NCBI RefSeq assembly: GCF_016756775.1
Contig: NZ_JAERMU010000015.1
Location: 1-64,000, forward strand
DNA length: 64,000 nt
Direction of reading: 5' to 3'
From: Dryocola clanedunensis subsp. sulfonylureivorans
Lineage (GTDB): Bacteria; Pseudomonadota; Gammaproteobacteria; Enterobacterales; Enterobacteriaceae
The notes beneath the pieces are model-generated. The model was not told where the DNA came from and ran no database searches. It saw only the letters and a program-made list of their open reading frames with translations. Positions 52,142 to 62,213 of the stretch are shown piece by piece (the first letter of the stretch is position 1; each line of letters begins with the position of its first letter). The translations under genes were made by a program, and so were the position numbers.

Positions 52142-54217
52142 TCACTTCTTCATCTGCCCAAGTATATTACGGCACTGGTTTTCATCCCCTTCAGACGGTG
52201 AGATCAGCGCCAGCAGCGCGGCGGCCGGAGTCACCAGCGTTGCCAGCGCGGCAGCTACTGCACCACGTGCAATTAGCGGCCCGGCTTTCACACCCGCATC
52301 CGGGTTTTTGAACGTGCCGCGCACGTAGAGCGGCGAGCGCAGGGTCATGATACGGATCCCTTTGCTCTCCGGGTCGATGGTCAGATCGAGCCGTTCACTG
52401 GCGAAGTTCGTTGTTCCCGTCACGTTAATCAGCGCGTTCTCGGTATCGAACGCAAAGATGCGCGGCGTGGCCACCCCGCCCCGTAAATCCAGGTTCGCAG
52501 CGGCGCAGTTAATACGCACTTCATCATCGCCAAAGATCGCCCCGACGATGTAGTTCCCGACGTTAAGACCGACAATTTCCATCAGGTTGCGGCTGATCAG
52601 GCCGTCGTTCATCAGCAGCTTAAGGTTACCGTCGCTGCTGCCTAGCAGCGCAGCTACCGAGTTACCGCTCCCCCGAAGATCCGCATCGCCGTTCAGCTCG
52701 CCGAGCGTTTTCTGCATGGATTCAACTTTCGGCATCAGTTGTTTAAGCTGCAAACGGCGCGCCTGAATATCTGCCCGCCCCTGCATCGGTTTTTTGTCAC
52801 CTTCCAGATGGATATTGGCGCTGATGGTGCCGCCCGCCATGCCAAACTTCAGCGGCTGGAGGCGCAGGTCAGCGTTTTTGAGGATCACGTGAGTGGAGAG
52901 ATCGCTCAGCGGCAACGTGCCGCTGTGTTCGATACGCCCGCCTTTGAAGCGCACGTCCGCGTCCATCACGTCCCATTTGTCCGTTTCGAAACGGTCATAC
53001 GGCAGAACTTTGTCCGCAGGCTGAACCGTTTTCTCGCCCTTCTTCTCTTCGGATTTCTTGCTCTGCTGCGCGCCCTTGCCGGAATCCACGCCAATCAGCG
53101 GCCCTAAATCCGCCAGCCGCAGCTGTTTCGACTCCAGATCGCCTTCCAGTTTAGGCCGAGGTTTGCCCTGCGAATAGGTCAGCGAGCCATGAATATCGCT
53201 GTCGCCAATGCGGCCGTTGAAGTTCAGATAGCGGAAGACCGAGCCCTTTTCGGTATCGATTTTCGCCAGCAGGTGGCCGTCCGTTTCAAACGGCGGCGTA
53301 TCCGGCAGCAGCACGCCGGTCAGATCGTAGAGGTTGCCCAGCGAGTCGCCGGAGAACTTCAGCCTCAGGTCCACGCCGCCCATTTTCATCGGATCGTTGA
53401 TGGTGCCTATCAGCGCAACGCGAGAGTTACCGGAACGAACGTCGGCCTGCACCGGGAAGGCCGTGTCGCCTTCGCTGCGCAGCGCCAGCATGCCGCCGAT
53501 TTTCCCCGTCCCTTCGATTGGTTCGCCGTTGTAGCGTCCATTAACCTTCAGGCCAAACACATAATCACCCGCTTTGGCGGCATCTTTCCCGGTAGGTTTC
53601 GCACCAGAGACTTCTTTAAACGGCAGAGGCTTACCGAGGGGATCGACAATGATCACCATATCCGCTTTGCTGACTTTGTCATCAACGGAGATACGCCCTT
53701 TGTCGAACAGGATATTGTCCATGCGGAAAGACCAGGCAGACGGCTGCGCGTTCGGGTCTTTTTTGTCATCCCCCGCCAGCTTAAACGTCCAGTTATTGTT
53801 CTTTTCAGACAGACGAATAATTCGTGCGTCAGGCTGCACCAGCTTGATCCACGGGATATAAACGGTTTTGGTGAGCAGCGCCAGCGGCGCCAGCGTGGCA
53901 TCTACACGGGGCAGATGCACCATGGTAACGTCGGGGATCTCGGGAGGGTTGCCCAGAATAATATCTTCGGCATGAACGTGCGGCCAGGGCACCCAGCTAC
54001 GCCAGCCGGTCTCCTCTTTATTGCGCTCCCAGGCGACCCCTAAATCCCCGCGAATGGCGAAGGGGCGATTGAGCTCCGTCGAGACTTTTTGGTTGATGGT
54101 CGGTTTGAGCCGGTTCCAGTCAAACGTCGCAATCACGATAATTGCCACCACAACCAACAACAATAAAACCCCAACGACTGCGCTACTGATTTTGCCGGTT
54201 CTTGTCATGTGTTTCAC
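52142..54217 (-). CDS. yhjG: AsmA family protein YhjG
   Basis: 691 residues, with one N-terminal membrane segment (about 12-33) and a large periplasmic part of repeating beta-sheet units. The AsmA signature begins at FDWNRLKPTINQKVSTELNRPFAIRGDLG; the C-terminal AsmA_2 region contains GDADLRGSGNSVAALLGSSDGNLKLLMNDG. AsmA-like proteins form bridge-like lipid conduits between inner and outer membrane; YhjG is one of six in E. coli. A Lys/Glu-rich insertion (KKSEEKKGEKT) lies near residue 375. Confidence 0.95.
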   Translation of the reverse strand: MKHMTRTGKISSAVVGVLLLLVVVAIIVIATFDWNRLKPTINQKVSTELNRPFAIRGDLGVAWERNKEETGWRSWVPWPHVHAEDIILGNPPEIPDVTMVHLPRVDATLAPLALLTKTVYIPWIKLVQPDARIIRLSEKNNNWTFKLAGDDKKDPNAQPSAWSFRMDNILFDKGRISVDDKVSKADMVIIVDPLGKPLPFKEVSGAKPTGKDAAKAGDYVFGLKVNGRYNGEPIEGTGKIGGMLALRSEGDTAFPVQADVRSGNSRVALIGTINDPMKMGGVDLRLKFSGDSLGNLYDLTGVLLPDTPPFETDGHLLAKIDTEKGSVFRYLNFNGRIGDSDIHGSLTYSQGKPRPKLEGDLESKQLRLADLGPLIGVDSGKGAQQSKKSEEKKGEKTVQPADKVLPYDRFETDKWDVMDADVRFKGGRIEHSGTLPLSDLSTHVILKNADLRLQPLKFGMAGGTISANIHLEGDKKPMQGRADIQARRLQLKQLMPKVESMQKTLGELNGDADLRGSGNSVAALLGSSDGNLKLLMNDGLISRNLMEIVGLNVGNYIVGAIFGDDEVRINCAAANLDLRGGVATPRIFAFDTENALINVTGTTNFASERLDLTIDPESKGIRIMTLRSPLYVRGTFKNPDAGVKAGPLIARGAVAAALATLVTPAAALLALISPSEGDENQCRNILGQMKK

Positions 54218-54270
54218 CTTCCTGTGTGACTTGCCTTAACTAAAGATAGTGTAGCGTCACCAAAAGGGCA

Positions 54271-55047
54271 TCAGGGAAGGCGAATCAAAACGTTTTCAAG
54301 GTTTTCAAAAGGAACGGGTCGTGACAGGAAATAACCCTGGGCGGCAACGGCCGGCGATGATTGTACGTCTCGCCATTCGTCTATTGTTTCTACCCCCTCC
54401 ACAATCACGCCTTTGCAGTAGCGATTCATCAGCTGCAGCAGCATGGTAAACAATGTGCGGCCCTCTTCGCTCTTACGCAGCATGATAAACAGATCGCGGG
54501 CAACCTTGATGTAGTCATAGCGTACTTCGCTCAGCGCCGAGAAATTCGCCATGCCAGTACCGAAATCATCCAGCCACAACGGGCCGAACTCATGCATGCT
54601 CGCAAGCGTGGCAGCCTGAGGCTGGGTGATATGCTCTACCAGCTCAAACCGTACCCACGGCAGCCGATCGATAAGCAGCAGAATCGGCTGGTAATGCTTC
54701 ATCGCCACAAGCGTAGGACCGTCGACGTTGACTGACGCAAGAATACCGTGAGCGACAAATACAGATTCCCAGTCGCTCAGCAGATGCAGCTGCTCTTCAA
54801 TCACCTTCAGGCGGCTGGTGGTTGAAATCGAAGCAAAATAACGATCGGGAGGAATGCGCATCCCTTCCTCGCTCGGATGCATCACTACCGTCAGCAGCTC
54901 TACTGCCATCAACGTGCCATCAACTCTATAAATAGGCTGGAAGGTATATTGCCGCTGGCACTGCAACCAGAAGCGTCGCTCCTGCAAACTTTCGATACTC
55001 GCTTCAGCCGTATTAAGCCGGTGAGTGATCTGCTTCAACTTCATCAT
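54271..55047 (-). CDS. pdeH: c-di-GMP phosphodiesterase PdeH
   Basis: 258 residues, a single EAL domain without sensor. Catalytic residues are intact: AVELL (EAL motif), SVNVDGPT, FELVEH, WLDDFGTGMANF and VEGVET. In E. coli PdeH is the main phosphodiesterase of the flagellar regulon, keeping c-di-GMP low so that YcgR does not brake the motor. Start ATG 55047 has AGGACA upstream; ATG 55044 is equally possible. It is divergent from kdgK as in E. coli. Confidence 0.95.
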   Translation of the reverse strand: MMKLKQITHRLNTAEASIESLQERRFWLQCQRQYTFQPIYRVDGTLMAVELLTVVMHPSEEGMRIPPDRYFASISTTSRLKVIEEQLHLLSDWESVFVAHGILASVNVDGPTLVAMKHYQPILLLIDRLPWVRFELVEHITQPQAATLASMHEFGPLWLDDFGTGMANFSALSEVRYDYIKVARDLFIMLRKSEEGRTLFTMLLQLMNRYCKGVIVEGVETIDEWRDVQSSPAVAAQGYFLSRPVPFENLENVLIRLP

Positions 55048-55184
55048 GCATGTCCTGTTTGACTTGATAACTCAGATGGCCCGTCGAAAGGTTATCGGCC
55101 CGGCGATCGATAACTTTATGTCGATCGTCCCGTGCGCAGGGATTCTTCGCTCTTTCAGGAAACTGGTCTGGCTCAAAGTTTTTC

Positions 55185-55197
55185 AAAACGCCGTTTT
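55185..55197 (+). promoter_or_regulatory. candidate KdgR operator of kdgK
   Basis: AAAAC-GCC-GTTTT is a perfect palindrome, extended to TTTCAAAACGCCGTTTTAAA (55181-55200), 70 bp upstream of the kdgK ATG. KdgR represses the 2-keto-3-deoxygluconate genes, including kdgK, in E. coli. Same core as the site before the TRAP operon. Confidence 0.6.
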
Positions 55198-55266
55198 AAA
55201 TCGTTTGACTCCTTTTTGGTCGCCCCCCAAACTAGCCATAATGTCAAAAAATCAGGTAACCGATTT

Positions 55267-56205
55267 ATGCCAACCCGGAAAATTGCCATCATTGGCGAAT
55301 GCATGATTGAACTGTCGCAAAAAGGTGCGGAAGTCAGCCGCGGCTTTGGCGGCGATACCCTTAACACCTCCGTCTATATTGCCCGTCAGGTAGATGCAGC
55401 AAACCTTGAGGTGCACTACGTGACGGCGCTGGGCGAGGACAACTTCAGCCAGCAAATGCTTGACGCCTGGCACGACGAGAACGTCCGTACCGATCTCACC
55501 CAGCGCCTGGAACACCGCCTGCCGGGTTTGTACTACATCGAGACGGATGCCAGCGGCGAGCGTACGTTTTATTACTGGCGCAACGAAGCGGCAGCCCGCT
55601 TCTGGCTGGAAAGCGACCAGGCACAGGCGATTTGCGCAGAACTTGCGCAGTTTGACTACCTCTATCTGAGCGGCATCAGCCTTGCGATCCTCAACCCAGC
55701 CAGCCGCGAGAAGCTTATGGCGCTGCTGAAGCAGGCCCGTGCTAAAGGCTGCAAGGTCATTTTTGATAACAACTATCGCCCGCGCCTGTGGGCAAGCAAA
55801 GAAGAGACGCAGAAGGTGTATCAGCAGATGCTGAACCATACCGATATCGCCTTCCTGACGCTGGATGACGAAGATCTGCTGTGGGGTGAAAAGCCGGTAG
55901 AAGAGGTCATCGCCCGTACCCAGGCGGCGGGAGTGCAGGAAGTGGTCATTAAGCGGGGAGCCGAGTCTTGCCTGGTCGCCATTCAGGATGAAGCCGTACT
56001 GGAAGTCCCTGCGGTGAAACTGTCGAAAGAAAAAGTGATTGATACAACGGCTGCCGGCGATTCATTCAGCGCCGGCTATCTGTCCGTGCGTCTGACCGGT
56101 GGCAATGCAGAAGATGCAGCAAAACGCGGGCATTTAACCGCCAGCACCGTAATTCAGTATCGCGGGGCTATTATTCCTAAAAGTGCAATGCCACACGGCG
56201 GATGA
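55267..56205 (+). CDS. kdgK: 2-keto-3-deoxygluconate kinase
   Basis: 312 residues from ATG 55267 (MPTRKIAIIGECMIELSQKG); the frame is open upstream to 55132 without conserved sequence. Ribokinase/PfkB family: RGFGGDTLNTSVYIARQ near residue 25 and the C-terminal DTTAAGDSFSAGYL motif with the catalytic Asp. It phosphorylates KDG to KDPG for cleavage by Eda in hexuronate degradation. The KdgR-like operator upstream and the TRAP operon at the left end may belong to one regulon. Confidence 0.97.
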   Translation: MPTRKIAIIGECMIELSQKGAEVSRGFGGDTLNTSVYIARQVDAANLEVHYVTALGEDNFSQQMLDAWHDENVRTDLTQRLEHRLPGLYYIETDASGERTFYYWRNEAAARFWLESDQAQAICAELAQFDYLYLSGISLAILNPASREKLMALLKQARAKGCKVIFDNNYRPRLWASKEETQKVYQQMLNHTDIAFLTLDDEDLLWGEKPVEEVIARTQAAGVQEVVIKRGAESCLVAIQDEAVLEVPAVKLSKEKVIDTTAAGDSFSAGYLSVRLTGGNAEDAAKRGHLTASTVIQYRGAIIPKSAMPHGG

Positions 56206-56270
56206 CACTGCGTTTATCCGCCCTACGATCGCAAAACCGTAGGGTGGATAAGCATTAGCGTCATCCACCG
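56196..56270. repeat. BIME between kdgK and yhjJ
   Basis: Inverted REP units CGGCGGATGACACTGCG...ATCCGCC (56196-56222) and GGTGGATAAGC...GCGTCATCCACC (56242-56269) lie between convergent genes. Confidence 0.78.
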
Positions 56271-56276
56271 CAGTAG

Positions 56277-57761
56277 CTACTGGGCAGGAGGTATATCCGA
56301 CACATCCTGTTTAGGATTGTCCGTCAGCGGTTGCACGGCAGCAGGCGTCATGACTTTTTCCCACGTCGCCTGTAGCTCCTTCATATTGAACTCCGGCTCA
56401 CCTTTCGGCTGCAACAGCACCAGAGACATATCCTGCGACAGCTGCTGGCGCACATCCTGATTCAGCATCGTTAACGTCAGGCTATTCAGGAAGTCCTGAC
56501 GCAGCTTCTGATACTGCTCCGGCGCAATATCCACCACCTGATTTTGCAGCGAACGTAAACGTTGATTGGTCAGCACGTCGGTGTCGGTGCGGGCATAGGT
56601 CGCAAACAGCTTGGCCAGCTCATCGTTCTTCTGGGCTATCAGCGCATCAAACTCTTCCTGCGAGAGTCCTTTGTCACGTACGCGCACCAGTTCACGACCC
56701 ACGGTAGTCAGATTGGCATTCAGATTTTCATTCGGCGAACCGATGTTAATCCCGCACTGGGCGCGCTGATACAGCACGCGACAGTCGAAGCTGAGGTTCA
56801 GATCCTTAGGATTACTTTTGCTGAGGTTCTGCTGCACGTGCCAGAACAGGGCCTCACGGGCCAGATCTGCACGCCAGTAACGCAAGAGCGCTGCTGAATC
56901 ACGAATCGGCTGCCACGGGTTATCCCACATCAGCGACAGGCGATCTTCGCGAACGCTGTCCGTCATCAGACTGACCGGGTCGAGCTTGAGCGGAGAGAGC
57001 GTTGGCACCGGGGCTGGCGTTTCACGTTTCCCCTTCAGCGAACCGAAAGTCTTATTAATTTGTTCGGCCACGCTGCGGCTGTCGACGTTGCCCACCACAA
57101 TCAGGGTCATCGCGTCCGGCGTATACCATTTTTCATAGAATGCTTTGAGCTGCTCGGCATCCACCGGCTGCTTTAAGTCTTGTGCAGGATCGTGGCCCAG
57201 CAGCGTAGAACCTTTCAGGCGATAGCGCCACCAGCTGTCCTGGGTATCCATCGGCCAGCTGGCGACCCTATCCTGGGTTTGCAGCGCGGTGCTGACGGTG
57301 TCGGGCGTAACGGCCATATTGCCACCGCTGTCTGCAAGAAACGTCAGCGCTTCTTTGAGCAGGTCATTGCGGTTATTCGGCAGGCTGAGATTAAACAGCG
57401 TGAAGTCATACGAGACGATAACCGGCGGCAGAGGGCGCGCCGGATCGGTGCTTTGCTGCCATAAAGAACGCACCTGCAAAGGTTGCAGGCTGCCATGTTG
57501 AGTCAGTGCCAGACGTGGCAAGAAATGGCTGTAGCCGCTCTGCTGGGTACTCTCAGTTAAAGAGCCGGTATTCACCAACAGACGGATTTCTACGCGATCG
57601 CTTGGGCGCTGCGGTGTGGCAAGCACCTGCCATTGAAAACCATTGGCCAACTGGCCAGATTGCCATGCCGGGTCGGGCTGAAGAGCTTCTGCCTGCACAT
57701 TACTGGCGGCGGCGACCAACAGCAATCCGCCAGCTAAGAGTCGAATTTTGGTGCCCTGCAT
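56277..57761 (-). CDS. yhjJ: M16 peptidase-like periplasmic protein YhjJ, catalytic motif lost
   Basis: 494 residues, signal peptide to about residue 24 (SNVQA). It has the insulinase fold (NGFQWQVLATPQRPSDRVEIRLLVNTGSL) but the HxxEH zinc motif is replaced by HFLPRLAL, as in E. coli YhjJ, so it is not expected to be a protease. The second domain block WYTPDAMTLIVVGNVD is typical. Function unknown; it is convergent with kdgK. Confidence 0.94.
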   Translation of the reverse strand: MQGTKIRLLAGGLLLVAAASNVQAEALQPDPAWQSGQLANGFQWQVLATPQRPSDRVEIRLLVNTGSLTESTQQSGYSHFLPRLALTQHGSLQPLQVRSLWQQSTDPARPLPPVIVSYDFTLFNLSLPNNRNDLLKEALTFLADSGGNMAVTPDTVSTALQTQDRVASWPMDTQDSWWRYRLKGSTLLGHDPAQDLKQPVDAEQLKAFYEKWYTPDAMTLIVVGNVDSRSVAEQINKTFGSLKGKRETPAPVPTLSPLKLDPVSLMTDSVREDRLSLMWDNPWQPIRDSAALLRYWRADLAREALFWHVQQNLSKSNPKDLNLSFDCRVLYQRAQCGINIGSPNENLNANLTTVGRELVRVRDKGLSQEEFDALIAQKNDELAKLFATYARTDTDVLTNQRLRSLQNQVVDIAPEQYQKLRQDFLNSLTLTMLNQDVRQQLSQDMSLVLLQPKGEPEFNMKELQATWEKVMTPAAVQPLTDNPKQDVSDIPPAQ

Positions 57762-57928
57762 GTGAACCTCTGAGAAACGTTCCTGGTTAAAAAGTGTAAC
57801 GACGGCACAGAGTTAGCAGAACTGGCCTTCGCTGGTGACAAAGCACCACTCCGTTTGACCGCAGATCCGCGCAAACGTCACTTTCAAAGAGTAAAAAAGA
57901 TAAATAGCAGGGGGGATTATGCCGAGTC

Positions 57929-57957
57929 GCCCGCAGCAAGGGCAAGTCGCTGCGGGC
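57929..57957 (-). repeat. GC-rich hairpin after dctA
   Basis: GCCCGCAGC and GCTGCGGGC are exact 9-bp inverted repeats around an 11-nt loop, 15 bp beyond the dctA stop. No T tract follows on the minus strand, so termination efficiency is uncertain. Confidence 0.55.
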
Positions 57958-57971
57958 AATTGCGTTAGTTA

Positions 57972-59312
<1,341 letters not shown>

Positions 59313-59381
59313 TTACCACTCATGAACGAACAGATACGTGATACACCGCTAATTTGTAAACAATATTGTTAAATAATTGAA

Positions 59382-59399
59382 CTGGCTTGCGCCAGCCAG
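59382..59399 (-). terminator. hairpin between pdeK and dctA
   Basis: CTGGCT and AGCCAG are inverted around TGCGCC, 22 bp past the pdeK stop. On the minus strand it is followed by TTCAATTATTT, a weak U-rich tail. Probable terminator of pdeK. Confidence 0.5.
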
Positions 59400-59420
59400 A
59401 TAACATTTGCAACAATGCCG

Positions 59421-61415
59421 TTACGTTAACGGCGAGGAGAGATAGCGCGCCTCAAAGGCTTCCGGCGGCAACGCTTTAGAGAACAGGTAGCCCTGCGCTA
59501 TTGTGACGCCTTTCGCCAGCAGCCAGTCGCGCTGCTCCGGCTGTTCAACCCCTTCGGCTACCAGCTTAAGGCCCAGCGTTTTGGCCATCGACACAATCAC
59601 GCTGACCATTTCACCGTCTTCCGGCAGGCCATCTACAAAGCTCTTATCGATTTTCAGCGCGTCGATGGGCAGCGCCTTCATATGATGCAAATGGCGCAGG
59701 CTGGCGTAGCCCATGCCAAAATCATCCAGCGCAATCCTTACGCCGGCTTCACGCAACGGTCGCAGAATGCTGACCGCCGCGTCAGGATCGTCAATCCGGC
59801 GGCTTTCTGTGACTTCCAGAATCAACGTGCCCGGCTGGATGCGATAACGCGACAGCATCTCAAGCAGCGAAGGCACCATCTCTTCGTGCAGCAGCTGAAG
59901 CGCAGATAAATTGACCGACAGCGGCATAGTGATCCCGTGTTTCTGCCATGCAGCCAGCGTGCGGCAGGACTCTTCGAGGATCCATGTCCCTATCGTTACG
60001 ATGAGCCCGCAGGCCTCTATCCGCTCAATAAGACCTTCCGGAAGCGACCATTCGCCATCAGGCTGCTGCATCCGCAGCAGGACTTCAGCGCTGACCGTCT
60101 CACCGGTACGCATATTCACCTGCGGCTGTAGCCAGATAGCCAGCTTCTGACGCTCGAGCATAGACAGGATATCGTGCTCTTCGGTCAGGCGGCGCTGCGC
60201 CTGTTCCATCTGTTCGGGGTCAAAAAACTGAATCTGATTTTTACCGTGACGGCGAGCCGAAAGCGCCGCGGAAACCGCACGACGATAAAGCTGCTCCGCC
60301 GTTAACCCACCGTGGAACATCGCGATACCAATGCTGGCCGTTGGCTTAATCTGCAGGCCGTTAATCGGCATATTTTCGTTCAGCGCGGCCATGACCTGCT
60401 TCGCCAACGCCATTGCATACCAGGAATCCCGGGTGCCGTGCGCAATGATGCCAAAATCGTTGCCGCTCAGCTGTGCCAGAACCATGCTCGGTGGCAGCAC
60501 GCTTTTTAATTTACTGACCATCGTCAGCAGCAGGGTTTCCCGCTGCCCTTCATTGAGGACGCCCGCCGCATCGCTGAGCGTTTCGCTTGCTACAACGATC
60601 AGCGCGCTGCTTTTTTCGTTCCTCACCAGCTGTTCAAGCAGCGCCAGCAGCAGCGCTTTATTTGGCAAATCGGAAACAGCATGGCGCGTGCCGGACAGGC
60701 TCATCTCCTGATACTGACGAAACGCCAGCTGCTGGTTCCGGTTATAGCTGCGTACCAGCATGCCAATTTCATCGTCACGATGCAGCGGCGGCAGCGTTAA
60801 CTGATGTCCTTCAGCATCCTGTGGGCTGAGGTTGTCCAGCTCGCGGGCGATTTTGCGCAGCGGATGGATAATTAACCGGTTAATCGACCAGCTGATCGCC
60901 ACCGACAGGATCAGTGCCAGCAGCAGATAGGTGGTTAACAGCGTGGAGATGGTGCTGATGATAAATTTGTACATCCGCCAGGAGTCGGCCTGCAGAACCA
61001 GATAGGCCAGCGGCTGCGGGTTAGTCGGGCGCTCCAGCGAGTAGAGAGGCAAAGAGATCTGCACCGGCAGCTCAAAGAGCCGGGCAATCCACATCGGGAT
61101 CTGCCGCTCCGGGATAAAACTTTTACGCAGTGCCTGAAACTGATTCGGCAACACGACATCCGCCCGGCTGATAATACCGGAAGGTTGAATCTGGTTAAGA
61201 ATGGCTTCCGCCTGCGGAATATCCGCCTTCAGAATGGCTTCAGACAGGGGTAAGCGCACCGAATGGGCAATGTTTTCCATCTGGCTGGCGGTGTCGTAGC
61301 GACTTTGCTGCACGAAGTGAAAGAGCTGGACGACGATAAAAATGAAAATAAATACCACGGCGACGGCAGACACCATCGCCATTTGTTTTATCGTTAAGGA
61401 ACGACTGACTCGCAA
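59421..61415 (-). CDS. pdeK: membrane c-di-GMP phosphodiesterase PdeK (HmsP-like)
   Basis: 664 residues starting with TTG at 61415 ([20 protein letters not shown]), supported by CGGAGAG upstream and by the same N-terminus in related proteins. Membrane segments at about 11-30 and 150-175 flank a periplasmic sensor, followed by HAMP, a degenerate GGDEF (LSGNDFGII) and an EAL domain with [20 protein letters not shown] and VAEGVEQ intact. It should hydrolyse c-di-GMP. Location next to bcsC suggests control of cellulose synthesis. Confidence 0.95.
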   Translation of the reverse strand: MRVSRSLTIKQMAMVSAVAVVFIFIFIVVQLFHFVQQSRYDTASQMENIAHSVRLPLSEAILKADIPQAEAILNQIQPSGIISRADVVLPNQFQALRKSFIPERQIPMWIARLFELPVQISLPLYSLERPTNPQPLAYLVLQADSWRMYKFIISTISTLLTTYLLLALILSVAISWSINRLIIHPLRKIARELDNLSPQDAEGHQLTLPPLHRDDEIGMLVRSYNRNQQLAFRQYQEMSLSGTRHAVSDLPNKALLLALLEQLVRNEKSSALIVVASETLSDAAGVLNEGQRETLLLTMVSKLKSVLPPSMVLAQLSGNDFGIIAHGTRDSWYAMALAKQVMAALNENMPINGLQIKPTASIGIAMFHGGLTAEQLYRRAVSAALSARRHGKNQIQFFDPEQMEQAQRRLTEEHDILSMLERQKLAIWLQPQVNMRTGETVSAEVLLRMQQPDGEWSLPEGLIERIEACGLIVTIGTWILEESCRTLAAWQKHGITMPLSVNLSALQLLHEEMVPSLLEMLSRYRIQPGTLILEVTESRRIDDPDAAVSILRPLREAGVRIALDDFGMGYASLRHLHHMKALPIDALKIDKSFVDGLPEDGEMVSVIVSMAKTLGLKLVAEGVEQPEQRDWLLAKGVTIAQGYLFSKALPPEAFEARYLSSPLT

Positions 61416-61975
61416 GCTTACTCTCCGCTGATTTTATGACCGTCAAACCATTATGTTATGCGGCCTGAGTATACTTCATTGTCAGCAATTTTAGGCATTG
61501 ACGTCAGAGAATAGGGGGATTCTGTTCGTCCCTCTGCCCGACTCTTCGGCAGATAACGCTGCGTTTTTTCGCCCTCCAGTCATGCCCGGCCATTTTCCCG
61601 CCTGGAAAAGTGCAGCCTTCCCCGACACGACGGCACAACGAAAATAACATTATTTTTATTTTATTATTCACAATTTATTTTCAAAGCAAGAACAAATAAG
61701 GGAATAAAAATAGATAATTAGTATGTGAGAAATAATAAAATTCACCCCGCAAATCATTCACTGTAATTATATTAAAAATCCACGATGAATCAGTTGAAAT
61801 ATACCAGGCATCTCATATACTGCCTTTTCCTGTTAGCACCAGCCTGAGGCGAGCCTGCCTTTGATTTATCGTTATTCTTTGGCAAGAACTCACCAACAAC
61901 AATATAACAAGCTGATATGTAACGGGAAGATGAAAGGAATCAAGCTATGATTTAGCATCAGCAAAGGTATTTGTC
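61416..61975. other. 560-bp intergenic region upstream of pdeK
   Basis: The pdeK-proximal part is GC-rich, then from about 61640 the sequence becomes strongly AT-rich up to the small open frame at 61976. No other gene is called. Confidence 0.5.
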
Positions 61976-62131
61976 ATGTTAAAACACTTATTCAATATAT
62001 TTTCACGACGCTTAATTAATCATTTGCACACCATTACATTCAGCAATGAGGAGGCTTTCTTTATTGGCTTTCTTCTGTCGATGGGTGGCATTATTTCGAC
62101 GTTTTCACTGCTCGTTTATCTGTTTCTGTAG
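61976..62131 (+). CDS. possible small membrane protein (51 residues)
   Basis: ATG 61976 is preceded by AAAGG at 9 nt. The product MLKHLFNIFSRRLINHLHTI begins amphipathic and basic, then has NEEAFFIGFLLSMGGIIS and ends in a hydrophobic stretch TFSLLVYLFL, a plausible single-span protein. It converges on bcsC, 82 bp away. No family is recognised; conservation in relatives would decide. Confidence 0.45.
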   Translation: MLKHLFNIFSRRLINHLHTITFSNEEAFFIGFLLSMGGIISTFSLLVYLFL

Positions 62132-62213
62132 TTCTTTTCTATCAGAACGTAAACGGTTGTGGATTATTCATCAGGGAGGGAGACAACACGTTGCCCCCTC
62201 CCCGTTCACATCA

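Noticed and set aside
56277-57761. active M16 zinc protease
   Set aside because: The HxxEH motif reads HFLPRL, as in E. coli YhjJ.
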